From assembly GCA_946405515.1 (NCBI GenBank), contig CAMJHM010000002.1:1-64000 (forward strand): DNA of 64,000 bases, written 5' to 3'. How positions within the stretch are numbered: the first letter of the stretch is position 1; each line of letters begins with the position of its first letter. The notes beneath the pieces are model-generated. The model was not told the DNA's origin and did no database searches. It saw nothing but the letters and a program-made list of their open reading frames with translations. A program made the translations under genes and the position numbers. Origin of the DNA: an uncultured Fibrobacter sp. (GTDB lineage Bacteria; Fibrobacterota; Fibrobacteria; Fibrobacterales; Fibrobacteraceae). Positions 57,057 to 64,000 of this stretch are shown piece by piece.

Positions 57057-57184
57057 TTGCGTCTGCAATTTAAACAAAATGAGAAGCGTAAAAAAAGCGA
57101 AAGTATTGGGGTTGCCAAATTCTTAATTATATAGACGTTCTAAACGGAATTTTTGTCCATCTATTTTTGCAAAATTATTTTGTC

Positions 57185-57213
57185 TTGACTTGCGCTTTCC
57201 GTCGGTTTATATT
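57185..57213 (+). promoter_or_regulatory. Sigma-70-type promoter for the Rpn-family gene
   Basis: TTGACT - 17 bp - TATATT. Confidence 0.75.
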
Positions 57214-57260
57214 GTCGATGTTTGAAATATTCATCGACAATATCGACAGGGGAATGTACA

Positions 57261-58202
57261 ATGGCCAAGCGCAAGCCGCTCAAGGACTGTATTGTGAAGC
57301 CGGGCGAAAAGAGCCCGTTTGCAAATTTGCTGGTGGATTTGGCCTTCAAGAAGGCCTTCGACCCGGATAAACCTTCAAGCCGTGAAAACCTTGTGAATCT
57401 CCTGAACGACCTGCTGGAACCGCAGCTCAAGCGGCCCATCAAGAACGTGTGGACTCGCAACGTGGCGAAAAATTTGAGCGGGAGCAGGGAATCCCGCACG
57501 GCGATTTTTGACTTGCACTGCGAAGATGATATGGGCAACCTCATCGAAATAGAGGTGCAGATCCGCAAGTTGAGAAATTTTCGTAAGCGCCTCGCTTTCT
57601 ATGCGAGCGAATTGGTGGCAAACCAGGCGGAGCCCGGCCAAGAGTGGAAATTTGACGTGAAGCCGACCTACGTCATCGCGTTTGCACAGCATAACGTATT
57701 CGACGATGAGCGGATTGTTCATCGTGCAACAACTACAGATTTGGAAACGGGCGAGCAGTTTGTTGACACCTACAATTATACGGTTGTCGAACTTCCGAAA
57801 GTTCCGTTCTTCATCGATAAGAAATCCGACGATTTGAGCAAATGGCTCTTCTTCTTCCGTTTCCTGAGCAGACTCAAGGAACTTCCCGCTGAATTTTCCG
57901 AACACAAGTTCGAACGCTTGACAGAGAGTTCAAAAGTATCTAATTTCAGTAAGGAAGAATTTGAGGCATACCAGAAAATGTACCACAAGGAATGGGACCA
58001 TAACGCCATGGTCGACGGCGTCTTTGAGGAATTCGCGAAAGAAATTGACGCGAAGGTCGAGGAACGTGTGTCTGAGCGCATTTCCAAGGAAATCAGCGAA
58101 CGTGAACGAGAAATGGCGAAGGCTATGCGTGAGCAGGGCGTGGCAGATTCCATTATCGCGAAGGTATCCGGCCTCTCCATAGAAGAAATCGCCAGGCTGT
58201 AA
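57261..58202 (+). CDS. Rpn/TIGR01784 family PD-(D/E)XK nuclease / putative transposase
   Basis: FANLLVDLAFKKAFDPDKPSSRENLVNLLNDLLE...AIFDLHCEDDMGNLIEIEVQIRKLRNFRKRLAFYASELVANQ. Start at ATG 57261. Confidence 0.88.
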   Translation: MAKRKPLKDCIVKPGEKSPFANLLVDLAFKKAFDPDKPSSRENLVNLLNDLLEPQLKRPIKNVWTRNVAKNLSGSRESRTAIFDLHCEDDMGNLIEIEVQIRKLRNFRKRLAFYASELVANQAEPGQEWKFDVKPTYVIAFAQHNVFDDERIVHRATTTDLETGEQFVDTYNYTVVELPKVPFFIDKKSDDLSKWLFFFRFLSRLKELPAEFSEHKFERLTESSKVSNFSKEEFEAYQKMYHKEWDHNAMVDGVFEEFAKEIDAKVEERVSERISKEISEREREMAKAMREQGVADSIIAKVSGLSIEEIARL

Positions 58203-58228
58203 TTTCTAATTTGTACAAAATAAAAAAC

Positions 58229-58257
58229 AACCGGAAAGAAGCTTTTCCGGTGTTTTG
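58229..58257. terminator. Bidirectional terminator between the Rpn gene and cysE
   Basis: ACCGGAAA-gaagct-TTTCCGGT followed by GTTTTG; A-rich on the other side. Confidence 0.75.
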
Positions 58258-58258
58258 C

Positions 58259-59044
58259 TTATGCGTCGCGCGTGAAGTCCTGCTGCATGTTGAAGCTGGG
58301 CATTTCGTCGTGCGGGTGCCCGACTTCTACGGCGGGCACTCCGGCGAATGTCGTGTGCGCCGGCACGTCGCAGAGCACGACGGCTCCCGCGCCAATCTTT
58401 GCGCCATCGCCGATGTGGATGTTTCCCAAAAGCTGGGCGTGTGCGCCGAGCATGACGCCGTTGCCGATTTTCGGGTGACGGTCGCCGACTTCGTTGCCGG
58501 TACCGCCGAGCGTGACGCCGTGCAAAAAGCTGACGTTGTTCCCGACGACGGCGGTTTCGCCGATGACGATGTTTGTCGCATGGTCAATCAGGAGCCCGTG
58601 ACCGATCTTTGCCGCGGGGTGAAAATCCATGCCAAACTTGCGGCTGATGATGTTCTGGAGCATCTTGGCCGGGAAACGCCTGTCTTCGAGCCAGAGCGCA
58701 TGCGCGACTCGGTAGGCCTGGAGCCCTTGGAAACCCTTGAACAGCAGGAGCGGTTCGAGGTAGCTGGTGCACGCGGGGTCGCGGAGGACGGTCGCGTTCA
58801 AATCTTTGCAGGCGGAAACGAGGAGCTCGGGGTACTTGACGTACATCGAGTTGAAAATGGCTTCCAGTTCCGCACGGTCGACGACTTCGCCGGCCAATTG
58901 GCAGGCGAGGGTAACGGAAAGCATGTCCGCAAAGTCCTTGCGGTTTAGAACTTGTTCCTCGAGCATGCTTCTGGAGAAGGGCTCTTTCTTGACCAGTTCC
59001 TGGGCCTCTTCGCGGAGGCGTGTTTCCATTTCGTCGATTTTCAT
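58259..59044 (-). CDS. cysE: Serine O-acetyltransferase
   Basis: IGHGLLIDHATNIVIGETAVVGNNVSFLHGVTLGGTGNEVGDRHPKIGNGVMLGAHAQLLGNIHIGDGAKIGAGAVV. Confidence 0.92.
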   Translation of the reverse strand: MKIDEMETRLREEAQELVKKEPFSRSMLEEQVLNRKDFADMLSVTLACQLAGEVVDRAELEAIFNSMYVKYPELLVSACKDLNATVLRDPACTSYLEPLLLFKGFQGLQAYRVAHALWLEDRRFPAKMLQNIISRKFGMDFHPAAKIGHGLLIDHATNIVIGETAVVGNNVSFLHGVTLGGTGNEVGDRHPKIGNGVMLGAHAQLLGNIHIGDGAKIGAGAVVLCDVPAHTTFAGVPAVEVGHPHDEMPSFNMQQDFTRDA

Positions 59045-59133
59045 AGCGCGTACAAATATAGAAAAAAATTGTATATTGTCCTACGAAAGGCGCCGGTAGC
59101 GGGTTTCCGTCTACATGCCGTGATCGACGAATC

Positions 59134-59200
59134 GCCGACCGTTTGTTATATGCCCAGCTTGTGTTGGGAATTGATATATAGCAACGGCCGGCTTTTTTTT
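59134..59200 (+). terminator. Branched stem-loop with U-tract in front of the ORF6N gene (terminator/attenuator-like)
   Basis: GCCGACCGTT...AACGGCCGGC outer stem, inner CCCA...TGGG hairpin, followed by 8 Ts. Confidence 0.55.
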
Positions 59201-59216
59201 GTTTTTGGGAGGAAAA

Positions 59217-60182
59217 ATGAAGGAAAAATCAGAAAATAGGGACCTTGTGGCGAAAAATTCGCTCGTGGAGTCTGGGGTTGAAAAGATGATACGGGTTATT
59301 CGTGGCAAGCAGGTGTTGCTTGACCGCGACTTGGCTTCACTTTATGGGGTGGAGACGAAGGCTCTGAACCAAACGGTAAAACGCAATATTGAACGGTTCC
59401 CGGAAGAGTTTTGTTTCAAATTATCTTCAGACGAATTCAGTGCATGGAGGTCACAATTTGTTACCTCCACGGCAGATAAAAAAGGACTTCGTTACGCTCC
59501 AACAGCTTTCACCGAACAAGGTGTAGCTATGCTTTCTGCTGTATTGCGTAGTGAAAAGGCGATAAAGGTCAGCATTGATATCATAAAGGTTTTTGTTGCA
59601 ATGCGACATTATATGCTTCAGAACGGCGGACTTGTCAATCGCATTTCCAATGTGGAGGCAAAAGATATGGAGCAGGATGCTCGCCTTCTTGATCATGACA
59701 AAAAAATAGATTCGCTTTTTGAAGCGATGGATCGCGGCGAACTTAAATCCAAAGGGCTTTTTTACAACAACCAGGAGTTTGACGCATACGTTTTTGTGTG
59801 CGGGCTGATTCGCCAAGCAAAGAAGAGAATCGTCCTTGTTGATAGATTCGTGACGGAGAAAACGTTGAGTATGATGCTCAAACGCGAAAAAGGTGTCTCC
59901 GTGACTATTTATACCTACGACAAGAGCAAGGTTCTCGAGATGGATTTGGCGACTTACAACGAGCAGTATCCCGACAGCCCGATGCGGGTTTTACCGAGCT
60001 ACGGAATGCACGACCGCTTCTTGTTCATTGACGATACGGCCTATCATTTTGGTGCATCTCTCAAAGATTTAGGCAAAAATACCTTCTTCTTTACGCAGGA
60101 GGAGTTTACGCTGGAAGAAGTCTTGAAGGAATCGCGCAAGATTCAAGACGCGAAAATAAACCAAGAGGGTAAAGCCTCTTAG
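59217..60182 (+). CDS. ORF6N domain protein with C-terminal PLD/HKD-like domain
   Basis: VIRGKQVLLDRDLASLYGVETKALNQTVKRNIERFPEEFCFKL...LRYAPTAFTEQGVAMLSAVLRSEKAI; C-terminal KKRIVLVDRFVTEKTL...HDRFLFIDDTAYHFGASLKDLGKN. Confidence 0.85.
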   Translation: MKEKSENRDLVAKNSLVESGVEKMIRVIRGKQVLLDRDLASLYGVETKALNQTVKRNIERFPEEFCFKLSSDEFSAWRSQFVTSTADKKGLRYAPTAFTEQGVAMLSAVLRSEKAIKVSIDIIKVFVAMRHYMLQNGGLVNRISNVEAKDMEQDARLLDHDKKIDSLFEAMDRGELKSKGLFYNNQEFDAYVFVCGLIRQAKKRIVLVDRFVTEKTLSMMLKREKGVSVTIYTYDKSKVLEMDLATYNEQYPDSPMRVLPSYGMHDRFLFIDDTAYHFGASLKDLGKNTFFFTQEEFTLEEVLKESRKIQDAKINQEGKAS

Positions 60183-60197
60183 GCTGTTTTCCTTGGC

Positions 60198-61427
60198 TTA
60201 GTGTGCGAGGAGCGCTTTTGCCGGGATGTGGAACCAGTCGGGCCTGAATTCCAGTTCGTAACAGGCTTCGTAGACGGCCTTGGCGAGAATGTGGGGCCTT
60301 GCTGCTGCCTTCAGGTTTTCCAAGTCGATTTGGCGCGTGCGTGCGTATTCTTCCAAGAATGCTTCTTCTGCGGCGGCGCTGTCGCGGCCACCGGTGGCTG
60401 CGGCGTAGCGGAAACTGCGGAGCATTCCGGCGATGTCGACGGCGGGGGAGCGTAACCTGCGTCGGTAGGCGAGGGTGCGGGAGGGTTCCCCTTCGAAGTC
60501 GAGAATCTTGAATTCGGAGTCGTCATCGCCGGGGACGCTTTCGCGGATAAGGACCTGGCCCAGGTGGTAGTCCCCGTGGATGCGCTGCGGGGCGAGGTTT
60601 CCGGTTTCGAGGCCCCGCGCTTCGGCTCCCATGCGGGCGAAAGCCTCGTGCAGGGAACTCATCGATTCCAGCAACTGTTTGGCCAGAGGGTCGTGGCTCG
60701 CCTGGAGGAGTTTTTCCAATTTGTCGAAGGGCGGGGGCTCGTTTCCGACATCGGTGCCGGGGAGCGTTTTCAGTGCGGCGTGCATGCGGGCGGTCGCCTT
60801 GCCGAGCGCTGCGGCTTCGCTGGCGTCCATCTTTTTGCAGAACTGCTCCCAGGCGTCGTTTGCGTTGGGGACGAGCTGCTCCAGGATTCCGAGCGCGTAT
60901 GTTTCCCCAGAATTGGCTTTGTAGAGGCATTCCCCGTAGAGTCGCGGGGATGTACATGTGCCGGAGCAATCCAGGTGGCGCAGGATTTCGGCTTCGGGAT
61001 GGGTTCCCGCTTGCAACCGCCGGTACAGTTTGAATATGCTGTGGCCCGGGACGAGGAACGATGAGTTGCTTTGTTCTCCCGGGAAAGGTTTCGCACCGAG
61101 CAAGTCCCCTTGCCCTGCACATTTTTCGACTTGGCCGTTTTCACGGGTGCGGGCGCTGAGGAAGACGAACGTTCCGCGTTCCCCGGCGAATTCCCGGTTG
61201 CCGGAGTTCCCGGCGAAACCCGCCTCGAGGATGGCCCCCATGCGGGTCTCGTCGGCTACAATGGCGTACTTGTCTTGTTCCCCGTCTGCAAACGAGATGT
61301 CGAGCAGGGTAATCTCCGTGTTGCCGATTTGGGTGGAGTCCGCAATGTGGATACCCGAAATATCCCGGTTCCTGCCCATGAACCAGCGCTTGTTGCGGAT
61401 TGTCTCGATGTCGATTGTGCCCTGCAT
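60198..61427 (-). CDS. Maltokinase-like (trehalose/maltose pathway) protein
   Basis: RNKRWFMGRNRDI, RIHGDYHLGQVLI, ILDFEGEPSRTLAYRRRLRSPAVDIAGMLRSFRYA. Confidence 0.8.
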   Translation of the reverse strand: MQGTIDIETIRNKRWFMGRNRDISGIHIADSTQIGNTEITLLDISFADGEQDKYAIVADETRMGAILEAGFAGNSGNREFAGERGTFVFLSARTRENGQVEKCAGQGDLLGAKPFPGEQSNSSFLVPGHSIFKLYRRLQAGTHPEAEILRHLDCSGTCTSPRLYGECLYKANSGETYALGILEQLVPNANDAWEQFCKKMDASEAAALGKATARMHAALKTLPGTDVGNEPPPFDKLEKLLQASHDPLAKQLLESMSSLHEAFARMGAEARGLETGNLAPQRIHGDYHLGQVLIRESVPGDDDSEFKILDFEGEPSRTLAYRRRLRSPAVDIAGMLRSFRYAAATGGRDSAAAEEAFLEEYARTRQIDLENLKAAARPHILAKAVYEACYELEFRPDWFHIPAKALLAH

Positions 61428-61446
61428 TGTCCTGTGCGTCCTGGGG

Positions 61447-61812
61447 CTAGTGGTGCCCCGGGGTAGGGAGCGGGAGGAAGTATCCTTGGTTGCGGAGCGT
61501 GGCGAGTACCTTCAGCCGGTTGGGGACGCTTTCGTTCGGGAATCCGTCGATGACGAACTGGGGAATGCGCTTCTGGGGCCGGAAGGCTAGCGGGATGTCG
61601 CTGTAATCGCCCAGTTGCCAGGCGACCAGGAGCTTGTCGAGGAAATCCCCCCAGGGGAAATTGTCGGCGGGCTTGAGCGTGAACTGGGCCGGTTTCTTCG
61701 CATCCCGCCCCGTGAGCAGGAGCGACCCGTCGCGAAAGCAAAGAGAAAGCGCAGCCAACCGTTCCTCGTTGGAGGTGGCGGGCTGCGCCGGAATTTTAAT
61801 GATAACGTCCAA
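61447..61812 (-). CDS. Hypothetical protein
   Basis: 121-aa ORF immediately upstream of the maltokinase-like gene. Confidence 0.55.
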   Translation of the reverse strand: MDVIIKIPAQPATSNEERLAALSLCFRDGSLLLTGRDAKKPAQFTLKPADNFPWGDFLDKLLVAWQLGDYSDIPLAFRPQKRIPQFVIDGFPNESVPNRLKVLATLRNQGYFLPLPTPGHH

Positions 61813-61827
61813 TTTTTCGAACCCGAG

Positions 61828-61968
61828 TTAAGCGGCTAAGAGGTCCCGCTGGATCTGGGCGTACTGGTACATGGATATGGAAGTTATCTTGATTATCAGG
61901 TCACGAGCGAGACCAGCTTTGATCAACGCCCGCACGTAACTGAGCTTGTCTATATCTGGAGATGTCAT
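61828..61968 (-). CDS. 46-aa HTH-like microprotein (not in ORF track)
   Basis: MTSPDIDKLSYVRALIKAGLARDLIIKITSISMYQYAQIQRDLLAA*; GAGG 7-10 nt upstream of the ATG; TATAAT on the minus strand further upstream. Confidence 0.6.
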   Translation of the reverse strand: MTSPDIDKLSYVRALIKAGLARDLIIKITSISMYQYAQIQRDLLAA

Positions 61969-62198
61969 TGTTTAACCTCGCTGTTTAGTTTTGGTTCCCT
62001 TGTTTAGGGTGTGCCTCCGCATTAATAATTATAAGATATTTTTAAGCAAAAAGCGAGGGGTTTTAGTGAAAAAATGTGCAGTATTTTTAATCCAAAATTA
62101 TGTAAGTTTATCTTAATCTTTTGATGGTTAACAACTTAACGAAATGAATAAAATTGTTTACAATTCAAAAAAAGTGAAGGCTCGTGACTAAAATCATC

Positions 62199-62987
62199 TT
62201 AAACCGCAATTTCAGCGTCTTTTAGGACGGGGAAAAGTGCCCTGCAAGCCTTGACTCTTTCCAGGTCGATTTCTGCTTCGAGGACTGTTTCTGTATCATT
62301 TGCCGCAGCAACAACGTTCCCTTCGGGGTCTAAGATTATGGAATGGCCTGCGTAAGGGTTGCCTCTGGCATCGCGACCGCAGGCGTTTACCGCGGCCACG
62401 TAGCACTGGTTCTCGATGGCGCGGGCCCGGAGGAGCGCTTCGAAGTGCGCCGTCCGGCTTTTGGGCCATGCGGCTTGTATCGTGAAAAGGTCTGTGCCCT
62501 GGCGTACCGCTTCGCGGTAGGTTTCGGGGAAGCGGAGATCGTAGCAGATGGTGGGGGCGATTCTCCATCCGTTGATTTTAAATAAAGTAACAGATTCTCC
62601 CGCGCGGAATGATTCCTGCTCGTGGAAAAACGGGTGGATTTTATCGTATCCGGCGAATTCGGACTGCTGGCCAGGTATGTAGATGCTGGAGTGGTTGGTG
62701 ATGGCGTTGCCTTTTTTGGCAATGCCCGCCCCGAAGATGGTGCAGCCGGTCTTGTTGGCGAGGTCGGAAAGGACCGATGCGGTTTCTCCGTTGCCGTCTT
62801 CGAAGTTCTCGGCCTCGCTGGCGGGGTCCTTGGGCAGGTAGCCCGTGGCGAACATCTCGGGGAACAGGATAATGCCGCCACTTTTCACGGATGCGCTTTC
62901 GACGAGGGATACGGCATGAGCCAAGTTGCGGGCCTTTTCGCCTGGAATGGACTCCATTTGGACAAGATAAACGTTCTGCATTGCCAA
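62199..62987 (-). CDS. Carbon-nitrogen hydrolase (nitrilase/omega-amidase-like)
   Basis: Catalytic Glu (LFPEMFATGY), Lys (YDKIHPFF) and Cys (TICYDLRFPE). Confidence 0.88.
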   Translation of the reverse strand: MAMQNVYLVQMESIPGEKARNLAHAVSLVESASVKSGGIILFPEMFATGYLPKDPASEAENFEDGNGETASVLSDLANKTGCTIFGAGIAKKGNAITNHSSIYIPGQQSEFAGYDKIHPFFHEQESFRAGESVTLFKINGWRIAPTICYDLRFPETYREAVRQGTDLFTIQAAWPKSRTAHFEALLRARAIENQCYVAAVNACGRDARGNPYAGHSIILDPEGNVVAAANDTETVLEAEIDLERVKACRALFPVLKDAEIAV

Positions 62988-63036
62988 AATTTAATAACGT
63001 TGGGCCCGTAAACTCAATTTTTCTATTTTATACTCT

Positions 63037-64000
63037 ATGAAATTTCGCTCCGTTTTTTGGATTCTCGCTTTTTTTGCAGTTAGTGTGTTTGCAGCGACCC
63101 CGACGACCATTATTGGTGTCGTTCTTGAATCTGAATCTGATTTGCCTATCAAGGGCGTGAAAATCACTTACCGCAGCGGTAAGACTGTTGGTGAAACGAA
63201 TTCCGACGGACGTTTTGAATATGACGTAGATTCCAAGAACGCGTCTCTTGTGTTTAGCAAGGATGGCTACGACAGCGTGTTTGTGGAACTTCAGGATTTT
63301 GCCGATTTACTGGACATGGTTGTCACGCTTGTCCCCAATGTGCGTGACCTAGGGTCGAGTACGGTGGTGGGCGGTGGTGAACCCATAAAGTGGGAACCTG
63401 AACGTACGGTGAAGGTCGAGTCGCTAGAAGATGCTGCCGGTATGCGTTTCGATATTACGGAGCATTTGAGCCAGATGCCTGGGATTTCGGGTCAGAAGGA
63501 TTTTTCGAGCGCCTTGTATTATGAAGGTTCCCGTGCGGGGGATGTGGCCTATCATTTAGGGCAACTTCGCATTCCGAATATGCGTCACTTGGATGTCGGG
63601 TTCCCGGGTAATATTTCTGTAGTCAATCCGCATGTCTTGAGTGGCATAGAGGTCCATGACCATTATGGTTCGGGGCCGCTGGGGCAGGGCCTTGCAACAT
63701 CGATTCAGTACATCCCGGAGCAACCCAAGGGAGAATGGGGACTCAAGGGAACTATGGGACTTACTGTCCAGGAAGTCGTTTTGGATATGCCTTGGTTCTT
63801 CTGGGATTCCTTCCGGATTTCGTTCCGCCGTTTGGATGACGAGGTGCTTAAGAACCTTGGTGAAAAGTTCTATACCGAATTCCGCAAGCGTGATGCAGAC
63901 AGCGAATCTGACGGAGGCGGTGTGAAATCCTCTGATCCGTTTGATATGTCGGCTTTCGATATGTATGCGCAGTTAAGTGGTTCTGATTCTTTGGGTGACA
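63037..64000 (+). CDS. Carboxypeptidase-regulatory-domain / TonB plug-like receptor, N-terminal part (truncated)
   Basis: From ATG 63037: MKFRSVFWILAFFAVSVFAATPTTIIGVVLESESDLPIKGVKITYRSGKTVGETNSDGRFEYDV...; open to the window end. Confidence 0.75.
   Translation, partial: MKFRSVFWILAFFAVSVFAATPTTIIGVVLESESDLPIKGVKITYRSGKTVGETNSDGRFEYDVDSKNASLVFSKDGYDSVFVELQDFADLLDMVVTLVPNVRDLGSSTVVGGGEPIKWEPERTVKVESLEDAAGMRFDITEHLSQMPGISGQKDFSSALYYEGSRAGDVAYHLGQLRIPNMRHLDVGFPGNISVVNPHVLSGIEVHDHYGSGPLGQGLATSIQYIPEQPKGEWGLKGTMGLTVQEVVLDMPWFFWDSFRISFRRLDDEVLKNLGEKFYTEFRKRDADSESDGGGVKSSDPFDMSAFDMYAQLSGSDSLGD

Noticed and set aside
57261-58202. Rpn/TIGR01784 gene as a complete insertion sequence
   Set aside because: No terminal inverted repeats or target-site duplication bounding the gene; the 12-bp dyad is promoter-internal.

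Overview
The window reads as an ordinary bacterial chromosome segment, probably from the Fibrobacter lineage. That assignment is inference from a TIGR02147-family gene, Ser-rich linkers in secreted lipoproteins, PCMD lipoproteins and tandem CotH genes. Recognisable content: a minus-strand tandem CotH array (two complete genes plus the 5' end of a third at the window edge); a DUF3300 protein; lnt, rsmI and lpxH; a TIGR02147 regulator-lipoprotein pair; one tRNA-Gln(CUG); a PEGA/OMP/PCMD lipoprotein cluster; trxA, hisF, tldD, clpB, hisC, hisN, comEC, a XerC/D recombinase and a PorV/PorQ-like protein; the rimP-nusA-infB-rbfA-truB-ribF operon; an Rpn/TIGR01784 nuclease, cysE, an ORF6N-PLD fusion, a maltokinase-like protein and a nitrilase; and a truncated carboxypeptidase-regulatory/plug-like receptor at the right edge. 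The leads I rate highest are: (i) an array of six GTGTTC hexamers, including a 27-bp near-palindrome, filling the divergent region upstream of the TIGR02147 gene, which is translationally coupled (ATGA) to a lipoprotein; (ii) a full-consensus sigma-54 promoter in front of clpB with an upstream inverted repeat; (iii) a 67-bp double-hairpin repeat in three copies embedded in CTAG-dense tracts; (iv) a palindromic repeat inserted in frame in truB; (v) two alpha/beta-hydrolase-fold proteins whose nucleophile Ser is Gly; (vi) an unannotated 46-aa HTH-like microprotein; (vii) a one-base frameshift that splits a small secreted protein; (viii) a perfect 12-bp inverted repeat over the promoter of an Rpn-family gene. 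No CRISPR array, rRNA or complete IS element was seen. All assignments are from reading the sequence; no searches were run.
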